Positions 1 through 8,047 of a stretch of 26,106 bases of DNA are shown one piece after another. Each line of letters opens with the position of its first letter. The first letter of the stretch is position 1. A program made the position numbers and the translations under genes. Where the stretch lies: NCBI GenBank assembly GCA_024278775.1, contig JAJRSP010000229.1, forward strand, positions 1 to 26,106, given 5' to 3'. The DNA comes from Planctomycetota bacterium. GTDB taxonomy: Bacteria; Planctomycetota; Phycisphaerae; UBA1845. Below the pieces are notes generated by a model. The model had not been told where the DNA came from. It ran no database searches and saw nothing but the letters and a program-made list of their open reading frames with translations.

Positions 1-1070
1 AACGCGATTGGCACGAAATCAGCGTCGCGTTCGACGATCTCGGCAGCATGTACAATGCATTCACCAGCGCTGACCGCACGTTCTACTTTGGCTGGGTGCC
101 GCAAAATCAGATATCCGCACAAATTGAAATTCTGGCGGACATGATGAGACCGGCGATTCCGGAAGAGGAATTCGCCATGGAAAAGAAGGTGATTCTTGAA
201 GAAATCGCCATGTCGAAGGATTCCCTCGAGCACGTCGCGTTTGAGTTTGTGCTCGAAAAAGTCTTCGAGGGGCACGCGCTACGCTGGCCAGTCCTTGGCT
301 ACGATGACACCGTCGGCAACCTGACGCGCGATCAGCTTCACGCCTATTTCGAATCGCGCTACGCACCCGACAACATGATCCTCATCGTGGCTGGGAACGT
401 GAATCCCGCACAAATCATAGGCCAAGCTGAGCAACTCTGCGGCTCGTGGAAGCCGTCGGGAGAATTGCGCAAGCGTGTCACGCCCAGCATCAACAAGGGA
501 TCAGCCTCGCAGGTCGTCTCGCGTTTTAACCAGCAGGTCATCGCGATGAACTTCCCCGCGCCCGGCGGCAGCGATCCGATGCACGACTCAGCCGAGGCAG
601 CCACCGCGATTCTCGGCGGATCGAATTCGCGATTCTACTGGAACATCGTGCAGACCGGTTTAAGCCCCCACGCGGGTGCCTACCGTCTTGACTTCGACGA
701 CTGCGGGCTGACCATTCTGTCCGCCCAGACGGACGCCGACGACGACGGATTGAACAGGCTGGTCGACGCGATGCGTAAAGAAGCCCACGCCATCTGCACG
801 GAAAAAGTACGCGACGAAGAGGTCCAGCGGGTCAAGAACAAGCGGCGTACGACACTGGCGGTCGAAGGGGAATCGCCCTACCATCGCCTTGTCCAGATTA
901 TGGACGATGTCGATTACCGTGGCGCACCGCGAACCGTCGCGCAGCGCTTGGAGTCCGTCGAAGCGGTGTCAGCCGACTCCATCGCGGATTTCTACGAGAA
1001 GTACCCGATCGACACTGACGGATTCTTCATCAGCGTCGGCCCCAGGGAATGGCCTGCCGGGTCGAACTGA
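1..1070 (+). CDS. M16 family zinc metallopeptidase, C-terminal part (5' end outside window)
   Basis: The frame is open from base 3, so the gene starts before the window and about 355 residues are visible. The protein belongs to the M16 (pitrilysin / mitochondrial processing peptidase-like) family, which clips peptides or processes proteins. The zinc motif HxxEH must lie upstream. What remains of the catalytic domain includes the segment EKKVILEEIAM (bases about 180-212), whose paired glutamates (bases 198-203) sit where the third zinc ligand is found in this family. The first domain ends with the typical 'RYAPDNMILIVAGNV' stretch (bases about 354-404). The second M16 domain follows and lacks its own zinc site. 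The family is clear from the pattern; substrate and cell location cannot be told without the N-terminus. Stop is TGA at 1068-1070. Confidence 0.85.
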   Translation, partial: RDWHEISVAFDDLGSMYNAFTSADRTFYFGWVPQNQISAQIEILADMMRPAIPEEEFAMEKKVILEEIAMSKDSLEHVAFEFVLEKVFEGHALRWPVLGYDDTVGNLTRDQLHAYFESRYAPDNMILIVAGNVNPAQIIGQAEQLCGSWKPSGELRKRVTPSINKGSASQVVSRFNQQVIAMNFPAPGGSDPMHDSAEAATAILGGSNSRFYWNIVQTGLSPHAGAYRLDFDDCGLTILSAQTDADDDGLNRLVDAMRKEAHAICTEKVRDEEVQRVKNKRRTTLAVEGESPYHRLVQIMDDVDYRGAPRTVAQRLESVEAVSADSIADFYEKYPIDTDGFFISVGPREWPAGSN

Positions 1071-1171
1071 GCAGCGTTGCGACGTCCGGCGAACTCGCAA
1101 CCCACCGGCGAAGGGTGTGTATAAACTTCCGCCGGGATTCCTGCGTTTTTTTCGAGGGGAAGACGACGACG

Positions 1172-1750
1172 ATGACACAGGCTCGTCGAATTGAGATCAT
1201 TACCATCTACAGCGCCTCCCAGACCAAGGGTGCGCGCAATTGGCTTCGCATCATCGCATTCGCCAGCCTTCTGTTCGCGGGCGGTTGGTCGTATTGGGTT
1301 CACGATACGGCTCGGCCTTGGCTGACGGACAAGCTGATGGTCAAGGGCATCGATGAATTTGCGGCGATGATGGCCCTCATGCCGTCTAATCAGAAAGCGT
1401 CCGGGGAGCAAGCCACGGTGCTCAATGATCTCAGGGCACAAGGCAAGATGCGCGCCAATCTTCTGCCGGGCATGCTGCTGGGTTGGCTGGGTATCGCGTA
1501 CGCTGCCGGCGCATGGAACGGTCTGGGCAGCCTGTTCGGAATCATCGGGTTCAGGTTCGCCCGAGCGATGTTGCGTCAATCAGCCTTGCTGATATTGCTC
1601 TCGACCGTGGCCAGCGTGGGGGGCATCTGGGCGGCCGTCAAATGGGGCGGCATGCCGGACGTACCGATCCAATTTTACGCTCGAATCGGCGTCTTTCAGG
1701 CTTCGTTCGGACTCTTCCTTCTCGTGGCGGTTCGCCCGAGACGGGGTTGA
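1172..1750 (+). CDS. small polytopic membrane protein of unknown function
   Basis: 192 residues. I chose the ATG at 1172 because a GAGGGGA ribosome site (about 1154-1160) precedes it and the protein then starts MTQARRIEIITIY; the same frame is open further upstream but that part looks untranslated. Four hydrophobic segments are visible: residues about 25-45 (NWLRIIAFASLLFAGGW), about 95-125 (LLPGMLLGWLGIAYAAG), about 135-155 (ALLILLSTVASVGGIW) and the C-terminal FQASFGLFLLVAV, ending in basic residues. A soluble loop of about 50 residues lies between the first and second helices. No family is recognised. It lies about 100 bases after the peptidase gene on the same strand and may be cotranscribed with it. 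Confidence 0.7.
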   Translation: MTQARRIEIITIYSASQTKGARNWLRIIAFASLLFAGGWSYWVHDTARPWLTDKLMVKGIDEFAAMMALMPSNQKASGEQATVLNDLRAQGKMRANLLPGMLLGWLGIAYAAGAWNGLGSLFGIIGFRFARAMLRQSALLILLSTVASVGGIWAAVKWGGMPDVPIQFYARIGVFQASFGLFLLVAVRPRRG

Positions 1751-1796
1751 ACGATCCGAGCGCACGGTTACTCCTGATTGCGCACACCCACGCCAA

Positions 1797-1823
1797 CCGC
1801 TCCCTTACGGTCGCGGCTCTGAA
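1797..1823 (-). repeat. dispersed intergenic repeat A, copy 1 (reverse orientation)
   Basis: Read on the - strand, this 27-base core starts TTCAGAGCCGCGACCGT and ends AGGGAGCGG. It matches the copies at 20710-20736 and 25230-25256 except for one A/G change. It sits between the convergent ends of the membrane protein gene and nuoF. It is flanked by a 6-bp inverted repeat CAACCG (1794-1799) / CGGTTG (1827-1832). The + strand through it reads RSLTVAAL in one frame, which could be mistaken for a small protein. Confidence 0.8.
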
Positions 1824-1842
1824 AAACGGTTGAGCGCGAATC

Positions 1843-3153
1843 TCAATTCAAGACGGTGAGCAACTCGTCCGCCCTGCCAGGGGCTTGGTTGCGAATGTGC
1901 TCTTCGAATTCCCCACGGAATTTTTGGATCAAACCGCGAAGCGGAAACGTCGCACCGTCGGGCAGTCCGCAGATGCTCAAGCCGGGCATCATGCCCATGC
2001 GCCCCGCGACTTCCTCGAACAAGTCGAGGTCTTCCAAACGCCCCGCACCGAGGGCGATGCGCTGGGCAATGCGGTACATCCAGCTTGTGCCCATTCTGCA
2101 TTGCGTACATTGGCCGCAGGATTCGAGGGCGTAAAAACGGGCCAGATTCCGCAGCACCTCGCGAATGTCCGTGTCGGCGTTGACCACGACCGCCGCAGCC
2201 GTCCCCAGCCCGAGCAGGCCGAATTTGCGCGGATCGTCGAAGTCCATTTTCATGCCCATCTCGTCAGCCGACAGCACGCCCATACTGATTCCGCCCGGAA
2301 AGACCGCCTTAACCTTTGCGCCGTCGGTCATGCCCCGGCCAAACTTATCGGACATGATCAATTCTTCGCAGGTGATGTCCATCGGCGATTCGTAACAGCC
2401 GGGGCGCTTCACCGGACCGCTGACGCAAAAGAGTTTGGGACCGCTGCTGCCCTGTGGGCCGACTCCCAGAAACCAGTCCGCCCCGCGCTCGATGATGTGC
2501 GGAAGATTGCACAGCGTTTCAACGTTGTTGACGACGGTCGGTTTGCGAAACAGGCCTTCGATGGCGGGGAACGGCGGTTTGATCCGAGGCCAACCGCGTT
2601 TGCCCTCCAGTGACTCGATCAGCCCCGTCTCCTCGCCGCAGACATATGCCCCGGCTCCGCGATGCACGTAGACGTCGAGATCGTAGCCGCTTCCGAAAAT
2701 ATTTTTCCCCAACATGCCAGCCGCGTAGGCTTCGTCGACAGCCGTCTGCATGTGGTGAAACTGTTCGTGAAACTCCACGCGCAGGTAGATATACGCCACC
2801 TGCGCTTTGGTAGCGTAGCCCGCGATGATAACGCCCTCGATAAGCTGGTGCGGGTCGTGCTCCATGAGCACGCGGTTGCTGAACGTCGGCGGCTCGGACT
2901 CGTCGCCGTTGACGCACAGGTACGTATGCGTGCGATCTTTGGGCAGAAACGTCCACTTCACTCCGGCGGGAAAGCCCGCCCCACCGCGCCCGCGAAGGTT
3001 CGCACGCTTGACTTCCTCGATCACATCATCGGACGACATCTGCGTGAGCGCTTTTTTCGCACCCGCGTACCCGCCGCGAGATTGATAGACAGCCAGCGTA
3101 CGCGAGTCAGCCACGCCGACGTTTCGCAACAGAACCGGTTCATACTTACCCAT
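1843..3153 (-). CDS. nuoF: NADH-quinone oxidoreductase subunit F (NuoF, FMN/NADH-binding)
   Basis: 436 residues, normal length for the 51-kDa subunit of complex I, which takes electrons from NADH to FMN and passes them to Fe-S cluster N3. Visible motifs are the NADH/FMN glycine loop GRGGAGFPAG (residues 55-64), GDESEP (83-88), GAGAYVCGEETGLIESLEGK (167-186), and the N3 ligands C346, C349 and C352 in SCGQCTQCR plus C395 in SICGLPDG. The usual EPGTFKDR after the acidic loop is here EPPTFSNR, a modest variation. The protein is a cytoplasmic peripheral-arm subunit. It is separated from nuoE by three unrelated genes; the upstream membrane-protein gene ends 30 bases before this start, so it probably depends on transcription through that cassette. 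No nuoG follows. Confidence 0.97.
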   Translation of the reverse strand: MGKYEPVLLRNVGVADSRTLAVYQSRGGYAGAKKALTQMSSDDVIEEVKRANLRGRGGAGFPAGVKWTFLPKDRTHTYLCVNGDESEPPTFSNRVLMEHDPHQLIEGVIIAGYATKAQVAYIYLRVEFHEQFHHMQTAVDEAYAAGMLGKNIFGSGYDLDVYVHRGAGAYVCGEETGLIESLEGKRGWPRIKPPFPAIEGLFRKPTVVNNVETLCNLPHIIERGADWFLGVGPQGSSGPKLFCVSGPVKRPGCYESPMDITCEELIMSDKFGRGMTDGAKVKAVFPGGISMGVLSADEMGMKMDFDDPRKFGLLGLGTAAAVVVNADTDIREVLRNLARFYALESCGQCTQCRMGTSWMYRIAQRIALGAGRLEDLDLFEEVAGRMGMMPGLSICGLPDGATFPLRGLIQKFRGEFEEHIRNQAPGRADELLTVLN

Positions 3154-3183
3154 GCGTACCGTCCACGACCCGGCGAACCCGAG

Positions 3184-4404
3184 TCAATACAAAATGAGGC
3201 CAAAGTAAACCACGCTCCACACGACGAGCAGGGGCGTCAGGTATCGACGACGCCCGCGCAACACCTGCGGTGCGATCATCACCAGCAGCGGAAGCACGAA
3301 GTCCAACGAAAATCGGTTGAACCCGCGCTGACCATAGCCATTATTGTGGTAAAGCATTGTCACCGCAAACACAACACCAATCGCCGCCATAAGCGCCCGG
3401 TTCTCCGCCAGGCGCACCAGCCTGCGGAAATCGAACGCAGCATAGATCAGAAGCGGCGTGGTCCACAAAATCCCGCTGCACTGGGAGTTGTGCATCCAGA
3501 ACCATCGCCCGCCGCGTACGAAAATATTCGGCAGGCCCAGGAACATCCAATAGAGGTTTTGCGGCACGTAGACCGGCGAAAACACGCCATGCTCCCACGC
3601 CCGCTGCGCCAGCGTCCCCGCCCTCTGATTGTAAATGTACGCGTACCCGGTATCCAGCGGATGGCCGAACTTGGCCATGTTCAACACCAGCGGGCACGCA
3701 AAAAGCACAACCGTCAGAATAATCCCATTTCGGAGACTTCGCCGATCCGCTTTTTGAATCAGCCCCCAAATGTACGGAACCGCATAGATCAGCATGTGCC
3801 AACGCGCCCAGCCACAAACCATCAGCCCCAGCCCGCCGACCCACCACCGCCGTCGGCCATAAAAATCCAACAACAAGATCAGCAGGCCGATCTGGGTCAC
3901 GGTGTTGTTGACGCGGCAAACGTTGCCGGTCGCCACCGATTTCGACGCGACGGGCAGGACCGAAGTCCCCAGCACAAACAAGCCAGCCATCAGAAGCGCT
4001 GCGAACGAACTCTCGCACCGACGAAGAAACAGCGCATACGCCAAGCCCGGCAAAGGAAGCACAAACAACAACGAGAGCAGCGTGTAGGGAAAACCGGCAG
4101 GCTGGATCAACAGCACGGGGATCGAGAGGATGGACACCAGCGGCGGAAAGACATTGTAAAGCTGCCCCTCATACACAGCCGCGTCCAGTTGCATGTCGCG
4201 GACAGCCATAGTGCCGTCAAGCCAAGCCTCCGCCTCAGCCACGTTGAGATTTTCACTCGGCACGAGGAGCACCCCAGGTCGCCACAGCGGGCGAGGGGCG
4301 AGCACAAAGAACAACACATACAGAATGAGAAGGTTACGCAAATGCCGGCGCGTGCCGTCGCTGAGGCGTATCGGTTTGCGAAGTGTTTTCGCGAGTGATT
4401 CCAT
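3184..4404 (-). CDS. polytopic membrane protein, GT-C glycosyltransferase-like, paralog B
   Basis: 406 residues with about ten hydrophobic segments. It is clearly paralogous to the protein at 5800-7050: both share NVAE followed by a glycine in the first outside loop (residues about 53-65), NVFPPLV/NIFPPLV at the next membrane entry, RRRWW before a helix, a VPxNLYWM loop, and QRGFNRFSLDF / QRGYNRFSLDF near the C-terminus. The topology (short cytoplasmic N-terminus, long first loop with acidic residues, many helices) resembles GT-C fold enzymes that use lipid-linked sugars, but no family signature settles this. It is the last gene of a three-gene cassette with an SGNH hydrolase 122 bases upstream. 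Export or modification of a surface glycan is an inference. Stop TGA at 3184-3186, start ATG at 4402-4404. Confidence 0.75.
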   Translation of the reverse strand: MESLAKTLRKPIRLSDGTRRHLRNLLILYVLFFVLAPRPLWRPGVLLVPSENLNVAEAEAWLDGTMAVRDMQLDAAVYEGQLYNVFPPLVSILSIPVLLIQPAGFPYTLLSLLFVLPLPGLAYALFLRRCESSFAALLMAGLFVLGTSVLPVASKSVATGNVCRVNNTVTQIGLLILLLDFYGRRRWWVGGLGLMVCGWARWHMLIYAVPYIWGLIQKADRRSLRNGIILTVVLFACPLVLNMAKFGHPLDTGYAYIYNQRAGTLAQRAWEHGVFSPVYVPQNLYWMFLGLPNIFVRGGRWFWMHNSQCSGILWTTPLLIYAAFDFRRLVRLAENRALMAAIGVVFAVTMLYHNNGYGQRGFNRFSLDFVLPLLVMIAPQVLRGRRRYLTPLLVVWSVVYFGLILY

Positions 4405-4526
4405 CTTCGTGAACGTTCAGCCGCATATAGTGTTGGATGTCGAAAAACGCTTCAGAGCGAGACGTCTCGGCGATGGCAGCGCTTTCAGCGGTCCGCCGCG
4501 AATTCTATCGCAACCTGTCATCCCTT

Positions 4527-5723
4527 TCATCGCACGATTGAACTATCGTCAACCTCCGTCGCCAGATGCCGTGCGATCGGACCGACAGGCTCGGGAGCGG
4601 AGGAGAGTCGTGCCAAGGTATCTTCGGCCACGTCCAGCAGTCCGTGGGACAGGAGTCCGCGCAAAATCGCAATAGCGGCGACAGTATGACCGGCGGCTGA
4701 GGGGTGAAGCTGATCAACGCCCAAGGACCAAAATGCGTCACCCTTGAAAGACAAGAAAGAATCCGTCAGATCGATGGGGTGAAGATTCTCCTTCTCGGCA
4801 AGCGCGAGAACCTGCTCATGCACCTCGCGGAACGGATAGCGTTCCGGATCGACGAGCAGGGGAAAAAGTGCGAGGCTGACGGGAACTTCTTGTTCTCGAG
4901 CGATGCGACCAATGGCAGCCAGCCCATCTTCCAGACGCGTCAGGCCCGGCGGTTCACGATGAAGCCGGGTGAAATACTCAGCGTGCGTCCCACGATGCAG
5001 GTTTTGAAACTGCGGGTCTTTGCGCATGCCGCGAAGGGTCATTCCCTCCGGCGTGCTCGATTCCACCGCGAAGCGTGCGAGCGCATACAACCGGGATCGC
5101 AATGACAACCGCCGGGCACGACTGACCATGTGATCCCGGAATCGCATTTCGGCTTTGTTGAGCTTGATGCTGAGCGCATCAAACTCGTGACTGAAGTCCT
5201 GCGGATCGTTCAGGCAATAGGCATAGACAATCAGATCGGGGTCGAACTCAACGACCCGCTCGCGTAAATTCTCCGTAATCTGAACAATGTTGTAGCCCGA
5301 AACACCGAAGTTGAGCACCTCGAAACGGCGCCCCTGCGAGGCCGGACCGGCATTGAGACTTTGCTCAAGTCGTGCGGAAAAAGTCTCCCGCTGCCCCACA
5401 GCGTATCCGAAACAGATGGAGTCGCCGATGCATACGATTCGAAATGTATCGGAACTCTTGCGACGCGAAACATCAGACCCGCGAAAACCGTGCGTGTTGA
5501 TGTACGCGCGATCGTATTCGGCATTCGGAACAAGCGTGTATCGCAGGAGTGGGTCGTCCGAAAGTTGAAAAAGGCCGATGAAAACAGGGTGGACATCCGG
5601 CCCGAATCCCCCGATGCGCACGACGATTTCACCGAGAACAAGTGCGACAAAAACACCGGCAGACATAAGCATTGCGCGGTCGAGCACCCTTCGCAGGCGC
5701 GAGCGTGTTTTCGCCGGTGTCAT
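4527..5723 (-). CDS. membrane-anchored SGNH/GDSL hydrolase-like protein
   Basis: 398 residues from the ATG at 5723, chosen because GGAAGG lies 7 bases upstream; an in-frame ATG at 5780 would add an unlikely 19-residue leader. Residues about 17-38 form one N-terminal hydrophobic anchor (MLMSAGVFVALVLGEIVVRI), placing the catalytic domain outside the cytoplasm. SGNH blocks are visible: block I IGDSICFG (nucleophile S102), block II NFGVSGYN (G143), block III with N172 in CLNDPQ, and block V DQLHPSAAGH (D337, H340). Such enzymes hydrolyse or transfer acyl, often acetyl, groups on polysaccharides. It lies between two paralogous membrane proteins on the same strand, which suggests O-acyl editing of the same glycan. 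The substrate is unknown. Confidence 0.8.
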   Translation of the reverse strand: MTPAKTRSRLRRVLDRAMLMSAGVFVALVLGEIVVRIGGFGPDVHPVFIGLFQLSDDPLLRYTLVPNAEYDRAYINTHGFRGSDVSRRKSSDTFRIVCIGDSICFGYAVGQRETFSARLEQSLNAGPASQGRRFEVLNFGVSGYNIVQITENLRERVVEFDPDLIVYAYCLNDPQDFSHEFDALSIKLNKAEMRFRDHMVSRARRLSLRSRLYALARFAVESSTPEGMTLRGMRKDPQFQNLHRGTHAEYFTRLHREPPGLTRLEDGLAAIGRIAREQEVPVSLALFPLLVDPERYPFREVHEQVLALAEKENLHPIDLTDSFLSFKGDAFWSLGVDQLHPSAAGHTVAAIAILRGLLSHGLLDVAEDTLARLSSAPEPVGPIARHLATEVDDSSIVR

Positions 5724-5799
5724 GCGCAACCTTCCGCCGAACAGCCAGGGCCGATTCCCCGCGCATGCAGCCCGAAACAAAAATTCCTATTCACACCAG

Positions 5800-7050
5800 T
5801 CATTCAATGATCCACACGAAATAAACAATGCTCCACAAAGCACATGCGACTGCAAATGTACGGGCCGCCCGCAATTCCAGACACGGTGCGATCAACGCCA
5901 ACAACACCAGAAGGAAATCAAGCGAAAACCGATTATACCCGCGCTGTGCCCAGCCGGTCGTGTGATAACACATCAAAACCGAAAAAACCACACCGGCTGC
6001 GATCAGCATTGTCGCACGATTCCGGTCGCGGACAATCCGCCGAACCTCGGGAAAAAGCAAAAGCAGAATCGGCGATGTCCACCAGATACCCACCGATTCC
6101 GTCGGCAAGACCCATCGCGTCCGCCCGGATTTCGTTTGAAAATCCGGCGGGCCGACGTTCATCCAATAGAGGTTTCGCGGGACATGACGCAACGCGAAAA
6201 GCGCCTCGCCCCCGTCCCGAGCCAGCCGATCCGACGCGGCAACGCGATCCGCGTAAATCTGACGATAGCCCGCATCCCACACAGAACCGGTCCGCGCCCG
6301 ATTGAACGCACCCAAAACCGCGACCGTCCCGACAACCATCGCCAAGCAGCACCAGCGGTTGGCCCGTCGATCCGAACGACGAAACAACGCCCACAGGTAG
6401 GGCAAAGCATACACACCCATCGTAAGCCGCGACGCTGTCATGATCGCGAAACCGATTCCGCCAAGCCACCACCGACGACGCGAAAAATAATCCGTGAGAA
6501 AGATCGCCAACCCCAGTTGCGACACGGCGTGATTAAGCTGATACACACCGCCGCCCTGCAGCGAACGCTGTAAAATCATGAACTCCGATGTCCCCAGCAC
6601 AAAAGCAAACGTCAGCAAACACGCCGACGTGACCCGCCGCGTCAATACCGCAAAGAGCGCATAGACCACCCCCGGCAACGGCACCACGAACAACAACGCA
6701 ATCCATGTAAACGGCAACCCCTCGAACCCCGCCCAGGCTGCCACGTACGCAACCATCGTGACCAACGGCGGAAAAATGTTGACCACGCGACCATCGATAA
6801 CAGCCGTATCCCAAAGACGATCACTGAGCGTAACGTCGCCGGTGGCATAAAGTCGCAACCCCTCAGCCACGTTCGCATTCTTATCCGGCGAGAGAAGTCG
6901 CCCGGGTTGCCAGATGTGTGCATCGCTGGACAGCGCTGCCAAGCTCACGACGTAAATCAGAAACAGGCCGACAACGTGCGCCTGCCATGTGGGCGTAGGC
7001 GTACCTGCATGATTCGTCTTCTCGCCCGCAGAATTGAGGTCGGTCTGCAT
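5800..7050 (-). CDS. polytopic membrane protein, GT-C glycosyltransferase-like, paralog A
   Basis: 416 residues with about ten membrane helices, first gene of the three-gene cassette inside the nuo cluster. It matches the protein at 3184-4404 along its length: ANVAEGLRLYATGD in the first outside loop, NIFPPLVTM, LLFVVPLPGVVYALF, RRRWWLGGIGF, VPRNLYWM and GWAQRGYNRFSLDF, ending WSIVYFVWIIE (the paralog ends WSVVYFGLILY). The conserved NVAE acidic residue in the first loop is where GT-C transferases carry a catalytic or metal-binding acid; this is family knowledge applied by analogy. The N-terminal 20 residues are polar and cytoplasmic. The SGNH gene follows after 76 bases. Function not proven; an oligosaccharide transferase or glycan-export role fits best. 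Confidence 0.75.
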   Translation of the reverse strand: MQTDLNSAGEKTNHAGTPTPTWQAHVVGLFLIYVVSLAALSSDAHIWQPGRLLSPDKNANVAEGLRLYATGDVTLSDRLWDTAVIDGRVVNIFPPLVTMVAYVAAWAGFEGLPFTWIALLFVVPLPGVVYALFAVLTRRVTSACLLTFAFVLGTSEFMILQRSLQGGGVYQLNHAVSQLGLAIFLTDYFSRRRWWLGGIGFAIMTASRLTMGVYALPYLWALFRRSDRRANRWCCLAMVVGTVAVLGAFNRARTGSVWDAGYRQIYADRVAASDRLARDGGEALFALRHVPRNLYWMNVGPPDFQTKSGRTRWVLPTESVGIWWTSPILLLLFPEVRRIVRDRNRATMLIAAGVVFSVLMCYHTTGWAQRGYNRFSLDFLLVLLALIAPCLELRAARTFAVACALWSIVYFVWIIE

Positions 7051-7091
7051 CGCTCACCGAAAATATCGAGGGATGTGATTTCGATATCACG

Positions 7092-7130
7092 TGTGGCACC
7101 GGTTTGCAACCGGTGCAGACCCAAGCCACA
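7092..7130. repeat. intergenic palindrome between nuoE and the membrane-protein cassette
   Basis: A perfect 9-bp inverted repeat, GCACCGGTT (7096-7104) and AACCGGTGC (7108-7116) with a TGC loop, lies inside a weaker outer pair TGTG (7092-7095) / CACA (7127-7130). It falls in the 114 bases between the nuoE stop and the start of the first membrane-protein gene. No T-run follows on either strand, so it is not a standard intrinsic terminator; an RNA-processing or attenuation hairpin, or a dispersed repeat, is more likely. Confidence 0.75.
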
Positions 7131-7164
7131 CTTCTTCAGCAGCCCATCCGCCGTCCGACCACGA

Positions 7165-7809
7165 TCAATCAGCCGCCTTCATCTCAGCCACGTCCGATGT
7201 GGCGTCGGCGGCGTCATCGCCGGGTTGACCGGCCACCGGCTCGTCGGGCGCATCGTACAGATCGCTCCGCTGTGCGTCGATCCGATCATTCCCCGGGTCA
7301 GCCAGTATCTTCTCGACATCTTCGAGGCGCACGTTCTTGTGCAAGCGCTCGTTGATCAACATACACGGAGCGTGATCGCAACCAGCCAGGCACTCTTCGG
7401 TCACCAGACTGTATTCGCCATCCGGCGTCGTCTCGTGCTCACCAACGCCGAGCTTGGCTTTGACGGCATCGAGCATCTCGCGCCCGCCCATCAACTCGCA
7501 ACTGATACTGCGACACACCGTAATAACCTTCCGGCCCTTCGGCTTGGTCCAGAAATGCGTATAGAATGATATCGTATCCAGCACGTCGGAGGGCGGAATC
7601 TCCAGAATCTCCGCCACCTCTGCCATCGCTTTCCACGAAACGTGTCCCAGCGATTCCTGCACGACGTGCAGCGCAGGCAGAAGAACCGCCCGCTTGGTCT
7701 CGTAACGCGGAAAGTAAGATTCAATTTTCCGCCGCACCGCCTCCGAAAGAACAGCTGGCGCGTCCTTGTCGTAAACAGGTTCGATTCGATCGAGTGTTTT
7801 CCAAGCCAT
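7165..7809 (-). CDS. nuoE: NADH-quinone oxidoreductase subunit E (NuoE, [2Fe-2S])
   Basis: 214 residues. This is the 24-kDa-type thioredoxin-fold subunit that holds cluster N1a beside NuoF in the peripheral arm of complex I. The four cluster ligands are visible: C99 and C104 in CRSISC, and C140 and C144 in CLAGC. The N-terminal helical part (SYFPRYETKRAVLLPALHVV, VSWKAMAEVAEILE, SFYTHFW) is typical. The body ends near residue 172. A tail of about 40 residues follows, rich in D, A, P and E, which is longer than usual and probably disordered. The gene is isolated: an ATPase/DUF4276 pair precedes it after 238 bases and a membrane-protein cassette follows after 114 bases, with a hairpin on each side. 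Confidence 0.96.
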   Translation of the reverse strand: MAWKTLDRIEPVYDKDAPAVLSEAVRRKIESYFPRYETKRAVLLPALHVVQESLGHVSWKAMAEVAEILEIPPSDVLDTISFYTHFWTKPKGRKVITVCRSISCELMGGREMLDAVKAKLGVGEHETTPDGEYSLVTEECLAGCDHAPCMLINERLHKNVRLEDVEKILADPGNDRIDAQRSDLYDAPDEPVAGQPGDDAADATSDVAEMKAAD

Positions 7810-7855
7810 GATTCACCAGTCCCAATTACCGAATCAATGTCGCAACGACGGGTGG

Positions 7856-7880
7856 CATGCCCGGCTCCAAGGCGGGCATG
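7856..7880. repeat. hairpin in the leader upstream of nuoE
   Basis: Inverted repeat CATGCCCG (7856-7863) / CGGGCATG (7873-7880) with a 9-base loop, 47 bases upstream of the nuoE start and downstream of the DUF4276 stop. No U-tract follows it on the - strand. It could stabilise the nuoE message, attenuate read-through from the upstream cassette, or simply be a dispersed palindrome. The rest of the 238-base gap shows nothing recognisable. Confidence 0.65.
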
Positions 7881-8047
7881 TTTCGCCCAAAGCCTACTCA
7901 AGGTTGCACTACACCCAGCCACACCACACATCTCACCTCGCAAGGCTGAAGAGCTACGACGATCCTATCTCCTTGCGTTTAGAAGGTCCATAATTCCAGC
8001 CGATTCGCTCGACTTCGGAACCCCCAAATGAACCACCATCAACAACG

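Noticed and set aside
2662..4398. A 578-codon open frame on the + strand
   Set aside because: It lies antisense to nuoF and the membrane protein gene, is full of R, H, Q and P, and has no family pattern; it reflects high GC at the third codon positions of the real genes.
5578..6573. A 331-codon + frame opposite the SGNH and membrane protein genes
   Set aside because: Antisense shadow with R/P/Q-rich composition and no motifs.
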